Source: Saccopteryx bilineata (lineage: Eukaryota; Chordata; Mammalia; Chiroptera; Emballonuridae). From it: 64,000 nt of DNA. The notes beneath the pieces are model-generated. The model was not told the DNA's origin, made no database searches, and worked only from the letters and a program-made list of their open reading frames with translations. Positions within the stretch are counted from its first letter, which is position 1; the number at the start of each line of letters is the position of its first letter. The stretch spans positions 167,326,140-167,390,139 of the forward strand of contig NC_089493.1 of assembly GCF_036850765.1 (NCBI RefSeq). Reading direction: 5' to 3'. Shown here piece by piece: positions 12,126-25,700 of this stretch. Position numbers and translations under genes: made by a program.

Positions 12126-12964
12126 GATAAGAGATATCATCAGGCATTTTACCTATGGGAAGATACCTTATCTTCAAAATTTTTCAACTAGCATCAAACA
12201 TGGAGGGCCCTCAATGTTTGTATGTAGAATGAATACATTTCCACTAGAATCAATAAATTCTATGATTGGGGTCTGGTGCTATATGTCTATAATCATAGCA
12301 GGACAAGGTGTCCAGCCAAGCCAACAGGCATTGTTTCAACATCTTCTGTGGATAGTTTATGTCAAGCCCAATGCTGACGCAGAATGGGAAAATGCCATCC
12401 CTGCCCTGAGGGAGAAAACTGGAGAGAGTAGACTTACACAAATGAGATAATTAAATAACAGGACAACATATAATTACTGCTAAGTCGTGTGGTAAGAAAT
12501 TAAGTGCCACAGAAATAGGGAGAAGTGGAGAGCAGAAAGGTCTCCAATAGTTGGAGAGTTGTCACTGAAGCGGTGGATGTAGCAGAATCTTGAGAGATAA
12601 AATAAACTACAGACAGGCTGGAAGAAGAGCCTGAAGTCCCAGGAGGAACAGAGCCGAACCAGTATGCTTATCTTATTTTGAGGCAGCAACACAAGGTATG
12701 TGAAAAGTGGTTGCCCCAACTCCCAAAGCAAGGATATTTCTGAATAGTTCCCTAATAGCTGCACTTCTGGGGCTGTATTTATTGTCTCTTCTGCTTGCAA
12801 TACCTTTCTCCTTTCTCCACCTGGTAAACTCTTATTTATATTTAAAGGTCCAGCTCAAATACAACTACTCTTCTGAATCTTTCCATGGTATCCCATAACC
12901 TAGTGCTCATGCTTCTTTTGGAACATACTTATTTCTTTTGCCTACTCACCTACCCTGCTACAAT

Positions 12965-13180
12965 TAATAGTAACTTACACTTACTAGACTCTATGTGCCA
13001 GGAACTATGCTAAACATTTTAAATGCACTATTTTATTTAAGCCCCACAACAATTGCATGAGATATTCTTTTTTCCTATTTTATAGATGGAGAACTTCAGG
13101 CCTACAGTGATTAAGTGAATTGCCCAAGAACACATAGCTATGAGGTAAGAAAGCTGGGATTCAAATCATTTGTAAAGCTC
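12965..13180 (-). repeat. MIR element
   Basis: The reverse-oriented MIR pattern is clear: 'tgtgccaggaactatgctaa', then 'agccccacaacaattgcatgag', 'tatagatggagaactt', and 'ttgcccaagaacacatagc'. Confidence 0.7.
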
Positions 13181-13598
13181 CAGGGGTCACTCTTAAAACA
13201 CTGGACCATGCATTCCTGGAGGCCACAAGCTCTTTACTTTGTTTATCAGATCCTAGGATGGGGGTTGACATATGGCTCAAAAATCAAATAAATTAATATA
13301 GCTGTCTGGTTGTATTAATAGTCTGTGTCTAAAAATAGGTACCCCCCCAGTACTCTTTTACCCCATGTGGAGACTTCCACCTACCCAAGAGTCAGGTACC
13401 TGGGGGAAAAGAGGAGGAAACCTAATCATCTTACATTAGAATTTGAGTTCCTTTATTTTATGGATTCAAGCACAGTGAAAGAGGAACCATTCTTTTCCCA
13501 GCAAAAGAACACATCAATGACATGGGCTGGGTCTGATTAACAGGTGTGTGTGTACAGGGGAAAGGAGGGGAATAGGATTTCTCCTCTTAGGTATTTTA

Positions 13599-13978
13599 TT
13601 TATTTATTTTTATTTTTTATTTTTTGTACTTTTCTGAAGCTGGAAACGGGGAGACAGACAGACACCCGCATGCGCCGACCGGGATCCACCAGGCACGCCC
13701 ACCAGGCGGCGATGCACTGCCCATCGGGGCGTCGCTCTGTCATGACCAGAGCCATTCTAGCGCCTGAGGCAGAGGCCACAAGCCATCCCCAGCGCCCGGG
13801 CCATCTTTGCTCCAGTGGAGCCTCAGCTGTGGGAGGGGAAGAGAGAGACAGAGAGGAAGGAGAGGGGTATGGGTGGAGAAGCAGATGGGCGCTTCTCCTG
13901 TGTGCCCTGGCCGGGAATCGAACCCGGGACTTCTGCACGCCAGGCCGACGCTCTACCACTGAGCCAACCGGCCAGGGC
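13599..13978 (-). mobile_element. Rhin-1-like tRNA SINE
   Basis: A reverse-oriented copy with tail 'ttttgtacttttctgaagctgg' and tRNA-like head ending gccaaccggccagggc. The 15-bp target duplication ctcttaggtatttta is perfect (13584-13598 and 13979-13993). It carries one CTCF-like motif, CCACCAGGCGGCGAT, at 13699-13713. Confidence 0.95.
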
Positions 13979-14256
13979 CTCTTAGGTATTTTAAAAGCAG
14001 AAATTCAAGTTGTTCCTGTCAAACTATTACCGGAATGGGATCAGGCCCCAGAGGGTCTCCCTCTGGCCAGTTGGTAGCGTGTGAGTTCTTGATTTTGTGC
14101 AGGCAAGATTTCACAACAGGAGACCTGGTGATTTTAAGAGTACATTTATTAAAACTGACTGGGGACAGTGAGTCTAGGTGATTTTGAGAGTACATTTATT
14201 AAAACTAGGGACAGTGAAATAAGGAAGAGCCTAGAATATAAGAAGCAATAGGAGAA

Positions 14257-14665
14257 GCCCTGGCCGGTTGGCTCAGTGGTAGAGCATCGGCCTGGCGTGC
14301 AGAGGTCCCGGGTTCGATTCCCAGCCAGGGCACACAGGAGAAGCGCCCATCTGCTTCTCCACCCCTCCCCCTCTACTTCCTCTCTGTCTCTCTCTTCCCC
14401 TCCCGCAGCGGAGGCTCCACTGGAGCAAAGATGGCCCGGGCGCTGGGGATGGCTCCTTGGCCTCTGCCCCAGGCGCTAGAGTGGCTCTGGTCGCGACAGA
14501 GCGATGCCCCGGAGGGGCAGAGCATCGCCCCCTGGTGGGCAGAGCGTCGCCTCCTGGTGGGCGTGCTGGGTGGATCCCAGTCGGGCACATGCAGGAGTCT
14601 GTCTGACTGTCTCTCCCCGTTTCCAGCTTCAGAGAAATACAAAAAGAAAAAAAAAAAAAGGAAAA
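14257..14665 (+). mobile_element. Rhin-1-like tRNA SINE
   Basis: A full forward copy with tRNA-like A box (ggctcagtggtagagc), B box (gggttcgattccc), a CT-rich middle and A-rich tail. The duplication agaagcaayaggaga is on both sides. A reverse-strand CTCF-like motif lies at 14524-14538. Confidence 0.95.
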
Positions 14666-14669
14666 AGAA

Positions 14670-15353
14670 GAAGCAACAGGAGAGAGCCCAGGCAGGGCTG
14701 CTTTGGCTTCAGAAACAGTATGGGAGAGAAGTGAGCCAAGGTGGGGCTGCTGTCAGCTCACTGGAAAGTCAGAGAAAAGGAGGCCTCGGAGACAGGTTTA
14801 GGGGGTTAACCTGGGATGAGCTGCTGCTGCTCATTGCTCCTGTAGTTGCAAGTCTCGTGGGGAGCAGGGATCATGAGTCATCACAGCTGATCCTGGCATT
14901 GCCCACCAGGTTTTGTTCCTTATCTACGCCTAGAGCTGAAATATAACTGAGGCTTAGATGTTATCTTTTAGAGAGGAAAGGTCAGGAGAGGATCTGAACC
15001 GCATTACCAGCGATAAGAAAGGTCAAGGGCTCTAAACCACATGACCGGCAATATGCCAAGGAAGGAAAGGGCACTCTGGGAGTGAGGTCCAGCACCAGTT
15101 TTGTCCCTTGCTTGGCACCCAGAGCTTTCCACTCTGGTGACCATCTGTATCTGGTTGTAAATTGCTTGACTAGTTCATTCAGCTATCTGCCTCAGTTTTC
15201 CCATTCTACTTGCCAATGAATTTTCCCAGTTTCTTACTATTCTGCCTCAAAATCAGTTAGGACCGGTTGAGGTCATTCTATCTGACCCTCTTATGATACA
15301 GACTGAGGCCCAGAGAGTGGAAGCGGGCTAGCCAGAGGCCACACTGTGAACAA
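14670..15353. other. Intergenic DNA, no gene seen
   Basis: No recognised gene or young repeat. About 15240-15345 has weak similarity to a reverse MIR 3' part ('gactgaggcccagagagtggaag'). Confidence 0.4.
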
Positions 15354-15367
15354 AAGCCAACTATTTG

Positions 15368-15744
15368 GCCCTGGCCGGTTGGCTCAGCGGTAAAGCGTCG
15401 GCCTGGCGTGCGGGGGACCCGGGTTTGATTCCCGGCCAGGGCACATAGGAGAAGCGCCCATTTGCTTCTCCACCCTCCCTCCTCCTTCCTCTCTGTCTCT
15501 CTCTTCCCCTCCCGCAGCCAAGGCTCCATTGGAGCAAAGATGGCCCGGGCGCTGGGGATGGTTCTGTGGCCTCTGCCCCAGGCGCTAGAGTGGCTCTGGT
15601 CGGGGCAGAGCATCGCCCCCGGTGGGCAGAGCGTGGCCCCTGGTGGGCGTGCCGGGTGGATCCCGGTCGGGCGCATGCGGGGAGTCTGTCTGACTGTCTC
15701 TCCCCGTTTCCAGCTTCAGAAAAATACAAAAAAAAAAAAAAAAA
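15368..15744 (+). mobile_element. Rhin-1-like tRNA SINE
   Basis: A full forward copy with a 14-bp perfect target duplication aagccaactatttg (15354-15367 and 15745-15758). It landed at the edge of a segment that is duplicated from 3.55 kb. Confidence 0.95.
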
Positions 15745-15745
15745 A

Positions 15746-15850
15746 AGCCAACTATTTGACCTTGGGCAAGTTAAGTTCCCTGAGCCAGGGTTTCATGATT
15801 TGTACAGTGGGAACGGCACCAGTCTCCTAGGGGAGTTGTGAAAAGTAATA
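15746..15850 (+). repeat. Duplicated 105-bp segment shared with 3553-3657
   Basis: The segment matches 3553-3657 with only about six differences by eye (roughly 94 percent identity). That is far closer than two independent MIR copies would be. The 3.5-kb copy sits inside a full MIR, whereas here the flanks do not continue as MIR. Confidence 0.8.
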
Positions 15851-15939
15851 AGGGTGCAGTCATCACTGCCTACCCAGTAGGACTAAGCCAACTCTCCAGG
15901 CAGTTCGGACTACAGGTTTCCTTCCTCAGACCCTAAGGC

Positions 15940-16480
15940 TCCTTCCTCTCCTTCCCCCAATGGGTCTCGTTACTCCCACGTCCCCCAGCATGGGCGCCCG
16001 GGGAAGACTGTTCCCCTTTCGCGTTAACACGCCACAGAGGCCACTCGAGCCCCGCTTCCCAGGCGGCTCAGCTTCGCCACCTGCGATCGCCTCACCCCTG
16101 CGCGCCCCCCCATTCTGCGCATACTCTTGCCGCAGTCCACCTCCCGCCCTCCTCAAACACGCCTACAGCCCCACTTCCTCTGCTGAGCATCGTCCTTCCG
16201 GCCGGGCTCCTTTCTCATTCGCTGGCTGAACGCTTCCTTGTGGTTCGGGCACCCTGAGGCCTCTACAGCGGCCGCTGCAGCCTGTGCCCCAAGGTTTGGC
16301 CTCGCTCTTTCGGCTGTGAGCGTCCATGTTGTTGGCGACGACATGTGGCGCCTCCCGGGACTCCTAAGCCGAAGTGAGAGGCGTCAGAGCCGCAAGTCTC
16401 CAGGCAGTTGATACTCGGAATTGGAGGAGGGGGCGGTCGGGAAGACAGAGCCAAAGCAACAGTGGGCGGGGCTAGAGCTG
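15940..16480 (+). promoter_or_regulatory. DELE1: CpG island / DELE1 promoter
   Basis: A CpG-dense block covers the DELE1 start codon and the beginning of intron 1. It includes a TGCGCATAC stretch at about 16116 (similar to half of an NRF-1 site) and a GC box GGGCGGGGC at 16464-16472. No TATA box is evident, as expected for a housekeeping CpG promoter. The exact transcription start is not visible. Confidence 0.75.
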
Positions 16481-19400
16481 AGGAAAGGCGGAACCTAAAG
16501 GAGGGTGCTGCACACCAGCCCACCAGGCCTTTGGAATTTGAGGTGTGGGTGGGGCTACTGGGAAGAGGGTAGAGCTAGAGTTTAGCGCCAAGGAGGTGGG
16601 TGGGGCCATTGAAAGGGGAGGAGCCAAATAGCAGGAGATGGTGGTGGAGTCAGAGGCTGATGGAGTAGGTAGAGCCAATGAAAAGAAGCAGGATCGAGAG
16701 ACAAAGTGCTCCACATATTGAGCTAGATTTTATGTATGAATGCCTGGTTGTTTTAGAACGGTGGTGGTCAGCCCAAGGTTTATTGGCTCTGTGGTGGCGC
16801 ACTAGAATGTGTACTAGGCAAATGATTCATATGTATATCCTTTAAGAACCTTTGCAGTCAGATGCTAGAGCAGGGGTAGTCAACCTTTTTATACCTACCG
16901 CCCACTTTTGTATCTCTGTTAGTAGTAAAATTTTCTAACCGCCCACTGGTTCCACAGTAATGGTGATTTATAAAGTAGGGAAGTAACTTTACTTTATAAA
17001 ATTTATAAAGCAGAGTTAAAGCATATAATAATAATTACTTACCAAGGACTTTAGGTCGGATTTTTGCTAAGTTTGGCAGAACAAATCTTTATAAAACAAC
17101 TTACTATAGTTAAATCTATCTTTTTATTTATACTTTGGTTGCTCTACTACTGCACACCATGAAAGCTGGAATGCCCACTAGTGGGCAGTAGGGACCAGGC
17201 TGACTACCACTGGGCTAGAGATACCTGGGTTCCTGGGGTGGGCCTCTGTCAAGTATCAGAGGGAAGATTGGTGGACTTGTCATTACCTCAATCCTGTTTA
17301 TGTCGAGGTCTCTGATTTTTTGTTGCTCTGCACAGCTCTTCCCCGTCTGCTAGGACCTGGCCTCCGAGGTGTGACCCCCAAGAGCACCAGCCCAGATGGG
17401 TCTCAGGCTACTTCCTCGACCCTGCTGGTCTCTCTGCCAAGCTTTGACAGGTGAGCCACTGCCATTCTGTCACCTGTCTCCTCTCCTGGCCTTTGGGACA
17501 GAACATAATGGCCTCTTTTGCATCATCTAGGTCAGGCCCCCATGGCTCAGGTCCAGGCACAAGCAAGGGCCCACGGTCCCATGGATGGAAGGATGGTTTC
17601 CAGTGGATGTCTGGCCGTGTCTCCCCGAACACCTTGTGGGATGCCATATCATGGGTAAGGCTTCCTCAGTCCTGTCCTTGACCTTCAATGTGGATGAGAG
17701 TGATCCTGCATGGAAGTAGAGCCTAGAAGCAAGAACTAGGACATCATTGTGACTACACTGAAATTCTGAGTAACCTGTGGCACTGGAGCATATTTAGGGA
17801 GATAGAGCCACTCCTGTCCCCTGCACTCCATGTATTTATTTCTCCTTTTATTCAATGAACATTTCTTTAACACCTCTCTGAGCCAGGCATTTTTGGTAGG
17901 CACTAGGGAATTAGCAGAGAACAATGTAGATATGATTTTTACCTTCATGGAGTTTATAATAAATAATGGTAAATAGCTAATATTTTATTTATTAATGTAA
18001 AGTACTATATATGTATTGTCCTGTTTAATCCTTACAAAAATCCTGCAAAGGAGCCCTGGGCAGATAGCTTGGTTGGTTAAAGTGTCATCCCTAAGCACAG
18101 AGGTTGCCAGTTCAATCCCTGGTCAGGGCACATACAGAAACATGTCTGTAGTCCTCTCTCTCTCTCACTCTCTCTTTCTCCAGTAAATAAACTTTTAAAA
18201 AAATCTTGTATAGGAAATATCTCCATTTCATAGATGAGGAAACTTATGTTCTTAAACTTTAGGTAACGTGCTCAAAGTCACACAGCTTTTAACTAGAGGA
18301 GCCAGATTTGACTCTGGAGCTCATACTCTTGCCTACCATACTCTATAGCTTGGTTGCTGCACCTCATATGGCTTGTAAAAACACCTACTACCGATCCTGG
18401 CCCCATAATAGTTGCTCAGGAAATATTTATTGAATCTGATCTCTAAAGTCAGATACTCAATCTAACAGGGCAGAATCTTTGCCTTCCAGGTTGTGTTTAT
18501 AAGATATTCTGAATAAAGTTGGCACACACATCATTCTTGTGTCTGTCACATCTCATCCCTATCACTTCTGTTCTGTATACTTTGGGCAAGTGACTTTACC
18601 TCTCTGAGCCTCAGTTGTCCCATCTGTAAATAGGTGTCACTGGCACAGGTGAGCCAGGAGTGTCTTCATGACAGGGGCACTTTTGTCTGGGGATCTGTAG
18701 ACTAGAGGCATAACACACCTTGGAGAGGGAATCATTTTCCCATTTTGTCAAATATCCAAACCCGAGGGCGATCCCACAGTGAGTCCTTTTGGAAACTGGA
18801 CCTGGATCCCAAGAGTCCCGGTGCCATCCCTCAGATCTGACACTACTGTCCATGTGAAAGGGCCTGAGCACAGGCTGTCCCCAGTGCCCTGGGTACATGG
18901 GCCTGTTATTGACAGTGCCAACACCTTTTCTCCCTTCTGGCCTCAGCTCATGTATCACCCCAGTAGAGAGGGTTTCCCTGATTCCCTATCTGGTCAGGTC
19001 TCCCTCTTACACTCTTATTTGTTTTTCTTTTGGCATTTACCATAATTTTTAGTTATTGTATTGATTTCTCTGTGTACTTGGGTTTTTCTTTCTCCCTCAG
19101 TGAATATATATATAAACTGTCTGCCCTGTTTATCATTATACCCAGTGCCTGTTGCAACAATAAGTATTTGGGTGTCCTTTTCTATTGATATATACAGGAA
19201 GGGACAGGGAAGACCAAGCAGTCACTGGGCTGGGAGGACGCTTAGGTCTTCTGCAGACCTGTTGAAAAAGAGACGGGGTCAACCATCCTGGACCTGTGAA
19301 TGTGTGTGTGGTGGGGTGCCTGGTAGGGGTCGGGGAAGGGAGGAGCTGTGCCCAGGTTAGAGAAAGGGTGAATCTGGCAAGGAGCTCTGACCTGTCGCTG

Positions 19401-19726
19401 CATTTGTGGCAGAGCCCGAACTTACCACATTATCTTTTGGCCTGCTTAGACTTCGTTTTTTTAGTAACTGACCTACGCATTTATTCAGCATATATATCTT
19501 AGCACTCTACTAGGTGCCAGGGATACATTGGTGAGGAAAACAGACATGGTTCCTGCCCTCGTGGTACTTTAAGACTAACAGGAGAGTCAGACCTTAGAAC
19601 AGTGGTCCCCAACCCCCGGGCTGTGGACCGGTACCAGTCTGTGGGCCATTTGGTACCGGTCCGCAGAGAAAGAATAAATAACTTACATTATTTCCGTTTT
19701 ATTTATATTTAAGTCTGAACGAGGCT

Positions 19727-19757
<31 letters not shown>

Positions 19758-22700
19758 TTTTTTATTATTTTTTTTTACAGGGCAGAGATAGACAGGGACA
19801 GACAGACAGGAACGGAGAGAGATGAGAAGCATCAATCATCAGTTTCTCGTTGCACGTTGCGACTTCTTAGTTGTTCATTGATTGCTTTCTCACATGTGCC
19901 TTGACTGTGGGCCTTCAGCAGACCGAGTAACCCCCTGCTGGGGCCAGCGACCTTGGGTCCAAGCTGGTGAGCTCTTTGCTCAAGCCAGATGAGCCCACGC
20001 TCAAGCTGGCGACCTCAGGGTCTCGAACCTGGGTCCTTCCGCATCCCAGTCCGACGCTCTATCTACTGCGCCACCACCTGGTCAGGCGATGTTTTATTTT
20101 TTAAAAATGACCAGATTCCCTCTGTTACATCCATCTAAGACTCACTCTTGACGCTTGTCTTGGTCACGTGATACATTTATCTGTCCCACCCTAAAGGCCG
20201 GTCCGTGAAAATATTTTCTGACATTAAACCGGTCCGTGGCCCAAAAAAGGTTGGGGACCACTGCCTTAGAAGAATAATTGTAGGGATGCTTACTTAAGTC
20301 CCAGTAGATCAGGGCTCCAGGGGGCATGCTTGGGTGCCATGAGAGTAGGGAGTGGCGGAGCTGTGCCAGCCAGGAGTCAGAAAAGGCTTCTTAAAGTGAT
20401 GCTTGAGCTGGAGGCTGAAACTGTACGAGCTGATTGGTGGAAAGTTCTGTCCCTGATGTGCTGTCTTTTTCCCAGGGCACTCTGGCTGTGCTGGCCCTGC
20501 AGCTGGCAAAGCAGCTCCACTTCCAGGCATCCCTGCCAGCAGGACCTCGGCGAGCGGAGCGTGGCTCTTGGCGCAGTCCCCTGGACTGTTTCCTCTCATC
20601 TTCCCTGTGGCATCCGTGCTCCTGTGAGTTTTCAGTTCTGGGGACAGGAGGGCTGGGCTGAGACTTTCTCTGGGCCAGGAAGCATCTCTGGACACACCTC
20701 AGGAAAAGAGCCATTAGCAGTTCCTTGTCTTTCCTATCTGAAGTCAGAGAAAGAGGAATGTGAGGAAGTTCTATCCACCCAGGGTGTGGGCCATACCTAC
20801 CCTCCAGTGTCCTCCCATCACCTTCCATGGAGGGAGCCCCACAGGGTTCAGGGTACTTTAGATCCTGGGTATGGCTTCCTGCCTACCCCTCTGCCAGTTA
20901 GGTCATTCTCTGCTCAGTCATTCATTAATAAATGAGTCCTTATTTAGTAGCTATTATGTGCCATGGTATACTAGTCTTGTGTCTCTGAACAAGTCACTTT
21001 AAGCTTCCCTTTGCCTTAGTTTCTTCATTTATAAAATGAGATAATAATAAACCCTACCACGTAGATTTCTTGGGAGGACTAAATGAATTAATATATATCA
21101 AAGATGTATATGCCTGACACATAGTTAGTGCTTAGTATTAGTTTAAGTTCTTGTCCTCATTATTATGATGTAATCATTATCAATATTACCATCAAACAAG
21201 TGTTAGGTACTGGGGCTACAACAGTAAGTAAAGCAGGTGCCTCCCTGCTACTGGAAGGATTCAAGCAGAAGAGTGGGTTGTGCTTAGGGCAGGAGATCAG
21301 CGTAAATGTGGGCCCCTCTAGACCCCTGTGGTAGGAAGCCAGTTCTTCCTTTGGTCCCCAGAACTTCAGGGAGGACTCAGCCAAGTCTGAACAGGCTATA
21401 CTGATCCCCTTCTGATGTGACTGCTGTTGCGGACTCTTTCCAGCACTGCGAAGGCACATTCTCCCCAGCCCTGATGGCCCAGCTCCCAGACTCACTAGCC
21501 TCAGAGAACCCAGGCTGGGCCAGGAAGAACCCTCCACTCAGAGCGAGAGCCGCTCCTCACACAGCTCCTTGAGAGCAGCCGGTCTTCAGGATCCTTCTGA
21601 GGAAGGTATGTCCCCACCCCTAGAGTCAGCAGAAAGTGGGGATGAGGGGTGTTGGGCGATGAACATTTCTTGGCTGTATGTGCAAATTAAGGGACTTGTC
21701 ATTCCTGAGGCTCCGTGCTTCCTGGGTAGTTCAGAATTATTGTGGTTCTGAGCAGTGGCGCTGGATGGAGGGGCTGGGAGACTGGGAAAGTGAGAGAAAA
21801 GGAGAAAAGACTTTCTCCTTTGCCCTGGCTGGGTGTCGGCCATTTCCCCTGCAGATCCCAGTGATACTGGCTTGCTGCATGCTGGAGGTAGCTTCAGCTC
21901 CAGGGCCAATCCGGCCCAGCCTCGGCCTGCTGGTGAAAAGGAGGTATTTGTCCAGATTCGGCCACTTGTATCTTTATAACATTGCCCTGGACAGTGGCAA
22001 TTCCAGTGAACCATCCCACGATGAGTCTTTCTGTTTCTTCCCCAGGAACAAGATCTGTCAAAAACGCTTTCCCTCGAGGAGGCTGTGACTTCCATTCAGC
22101 AGCTCTTTCAGCTTAGCGTTTCCATCGCTTTCAACTTCCTGGGTAACTGGGTGGTCCCTGCCTCAGGGCAGGCAGATGGGAAAATGGAAAGGGTATGGAA
22201 AAGGTCAAATAGAGTCAGGGTAGGGAGTGGTTTAAACTAGACAGAGTTGATTTTCTCCCAGGTAGGTCGGCCAAATCTGGCATGGCGGCATAGTGGTGTC
22301 AGGGACCCATTCACATTCAAACTTTTCTGCCATTCTTAAAGCTGGCTCCCGTCTTAAGGTCCTATTTGGTCTTAACTCCTGTCTTCATATCCATATTCCA
22401 GTCAGCAGGAAGTGGGAAGGTAGGAAAGCTCAAGGGCCCCTCCTTCCTGTTAAGGACATGACCTAGGAGTTGCACAAATCAGTGTCCAGAATGTAGGCTT
22501 ATGGACACCATTAGTTGTAGAAATGACTGGGAAATGTGGTCTTTAGGTGAATGACCATATGTCTACCCGAAAATTCTGTTACTGTGTAAGGAGAAAATAA
22601 GTCTTGGAGGCCACCTTAACATTCTCTGCCGCACATAGGCAAGAACAAGCTCCTGAGGTTTGTAACAGGCCCTCAAGTGCATGAATAGGAACTTCTGGCC

Positions 22701-25700
22701 CACATGTGGAAACTCCAGATGCCCCTCCACCATTTGTCCTGGTTTCCACAGTGATTTGGCTTAGATTTCAGACATTCTAATGTGGAGACCCAGGACGATG
22801 GGTCAGAGGCTGGGATTCATTCAAAATAAATTTATTGAGCATTCATCTTTTGCTCAGTCCTGTTTTAGGTGTTGGGGATACAGTTTTTCACGAGAGAAAA
22901 TGTTTTTATTTATTTATTTTCATTTTTTGCATGCCAGAGAGAAAGATGAGACAAAACAAAGTATTTACTCATGAAACTAATATGAGATGAGGAAGAGACA
23001 AACAATAAGTTGGCGAACAAAGAGAATTTCAGATGGTGATAAAAAATGAAGATAAGTAAACAGGCAAATGTGTTAGTGATTTGGGCAAGGAACAGCCTCC
23101 GATTTGGAAGGCCTCACTGATGGGAAGGTCCTTGTGCTAAGACCTGATTAACAAAGACAAGTCAGTTTTGTTGTCATCTGGAGAAAGAGCTTTTTAATTA
23201 TACAGGTATCAGGTGCTCAAATCTACAGCACATCTCTGTACACTATACCGTGTTCTCCCCCAAAGTCACGTCTTCGACTGTCACCATTTATCTCCCCATA
23301 CCCTCCTCCACTTCCCTCCACCCCCACCGGCAGTCACCACATGCTGTCGTCTGTGTCCATGAATGAGAAGGATCTTTTCAAGTAGAGGTGACAGCAAGTG
23401 CCAAGGTCCTGAGACGGATTAATTTTGTTTTTTTAGAAGAACGAAAGAATCTGGTCACAGGGAGAGTGAAGTCAGAAAAGTAGGCAGGGGCCAGATCAAG
23501 TGAGGTTTTCTAAGCCACGATACAGTGTGGATTTTCTAAATGAGGCAGGAAACCATTAGAGGGTTTTACACTGAAGTAGGAAGAGAGACAGTCACATGAT
23601 CTGATATACTTTTTCAAAGATCTCTCTGGCTGTTGTGTGGACAGATGTGGACTGTAGGGATGCCAGGGGGGGAACAGGAGACTGGGTTGAGCTGTTACTG
23701 ATGACTAAGCACAATGTGATAGTGGCTTGGTGAGGGTTAAAGGCAGAGGAGACCGAGAGGAGTAGATGGATCAGGGTCTGTTGACAGGGCCAGCGTGGTG
23801 AATGGGGACAGGATGGGATCCTTTGCCCTCTTAAGTCTTCTCAAGGACAAGAGGGCTCTGTTAATCCCTGGAAAGAGAGTTTTCAGGCAGCAAGGAGGCA
23901 ACTTCTAATTCACTGCTGGCTGAATGCAACCTTGCTTCTACCTCATTAACTTTCTGTGATTTTGATGGGCATATAGTCTCTTCTGAGAATTTCATTGCCC
24001 ATTCCTTCATTCATATATTCATTTATTCAGCAATTGCTAAGCACTATGACAGAACACAAAAGGAGCATAAACCATAATCATATTTTGCATTTGTATAGAG
24101 CTTTCACCCTATGCAAAGTTATTTCTTCTACATTCTTTATCTGCTTCTGCCTCCAGGATTTTACAGCCTAATTGAACAGACAGGGCTTGTACTTTTGAAA
24201 CAGTTTAGTTCGTAGAAAAAGGCTTGTATTTTAAGCAAGTACCAAAAAATTGCTTAAAGCCTGAGTGTGGTCTGCAGGTTCTAGAGCAGAAACCAGATGT
24301 GAAGGCCTGATGGTGGAGGCAGAGAAAGCTATCCAGGCAGGAGAAACAGCTTAAGTTAAGGCTTAGAGTTGATACTTGGCTGTGCCTAGCCCCTTTCTTG
24401 TTTTCCTTTTGGTCTGGAGGGTAAAAGAGTATTACTTGGAGCTGGACACACTGCAGTCCCAGTCTTTGCTGTCTTACATTATGTCTCAGGGAGTCTTCAT
24501 AAAGCAATGGTAACAGTATCAGCTGGGTCAGGTTGTGTTGATTACAAACAGCCTAAACCCACTCTGGCCAGCTTAAACACAATAGGTATCTATTGAGATC
24601 CGTTGACCTGCCAAGCCTCAGAAAGGACGGGAATCAGGGAAGGCCCAGGGATCAAGGAGGCAGTAACTGATAGTGTCTTCAAAGTGCTGTCCTCAGGATA
24701 AACCTGCGAAAGCTGTCTTCTGTTGCAAGGAGATCAAGAGTCTGATTCCTGAGGGAGGGTCTCACTGGCTGGGAAGAGAGGAGGCATGTTGATTGACAGC
24801 ACTGGGAGGAGGGCTGTTCCCAAAGAGAAATCAGGATGCTGTTATAGAGGATGGTGATGAGGGCAGAGCCCAGATGTGTGTGGCATATCAGTGAAGTATT
24901 TGGAGGATGGAAATATATGCAAATTGTCCAGCACATAAAAGAAAGAAAGAAGCCAGTGGGTCCCTGGCTGAGGATGTGGGGAAGTTCCCAGAGGAAGCTG
25001 TGAGTATTTATGCCTCTGCTTTCTTTCAGGGACAGAGAACATGAGAAATGGGGATTACACGACAGCGTTTTCCTACTTTCAGAAAGCAGCAGAGCGTGGC
25101 TACAGCAAAGCACAGTACAACGAGGGCTTGTGTCACGAGTATGGCAGAGGCACTGCCAGGGATCTCAGCAAGGTACCGCACCTCCTCTCCTGCCCAGACC
25201 CATCCCCTGTGCCCTAAGGCCCAGAGTCACCTCCAGAAATGAGCAGTGGGCAGGGCTTGGGGAAAGTCCCATCTCTCTCCCAGCTGTGAGGGAAACATTT
25301 TTTTAAACTTCTAGGAATTTAGACACCAAGCTCAGGCAGGCTAGGGCCCTTGTCTTTCTTCTTTGCAGCTGTATTCTCAGGGCCTAGAATGTTACTTTGG
25401 TGAGTGGGTTAATTAATTCTAAAAAGCAGGATAAGTACATGAAAATGTTATTTTTAAAATTGTATTGGATGGCAAAGACAAGACAAGCAACCTGAAGTTT
25501 CCTCAATAGAGAATTGGTTAATAACATCTATGTGGGCCTTAAGAAGAATGTGCTAGATCTATCTTTATTGGCAGGGAAAGACATTATAATGTGTTGTTAT
25601 ATGAAAAAAATGGATGACAAAATAGTGTAGTTCTCTATACACAGATATTTATGTGTGTATATAAATATATAATGTATATGTGTACATATGTAAATACATA

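Noticed and set aside
20330..20935. 201-residue open frame on the + strand over DELE1 exon 4
   Set aside because: It is in a different frame from the exon and runs through intron sequence; the spliced frame matches DELE1 exactly.
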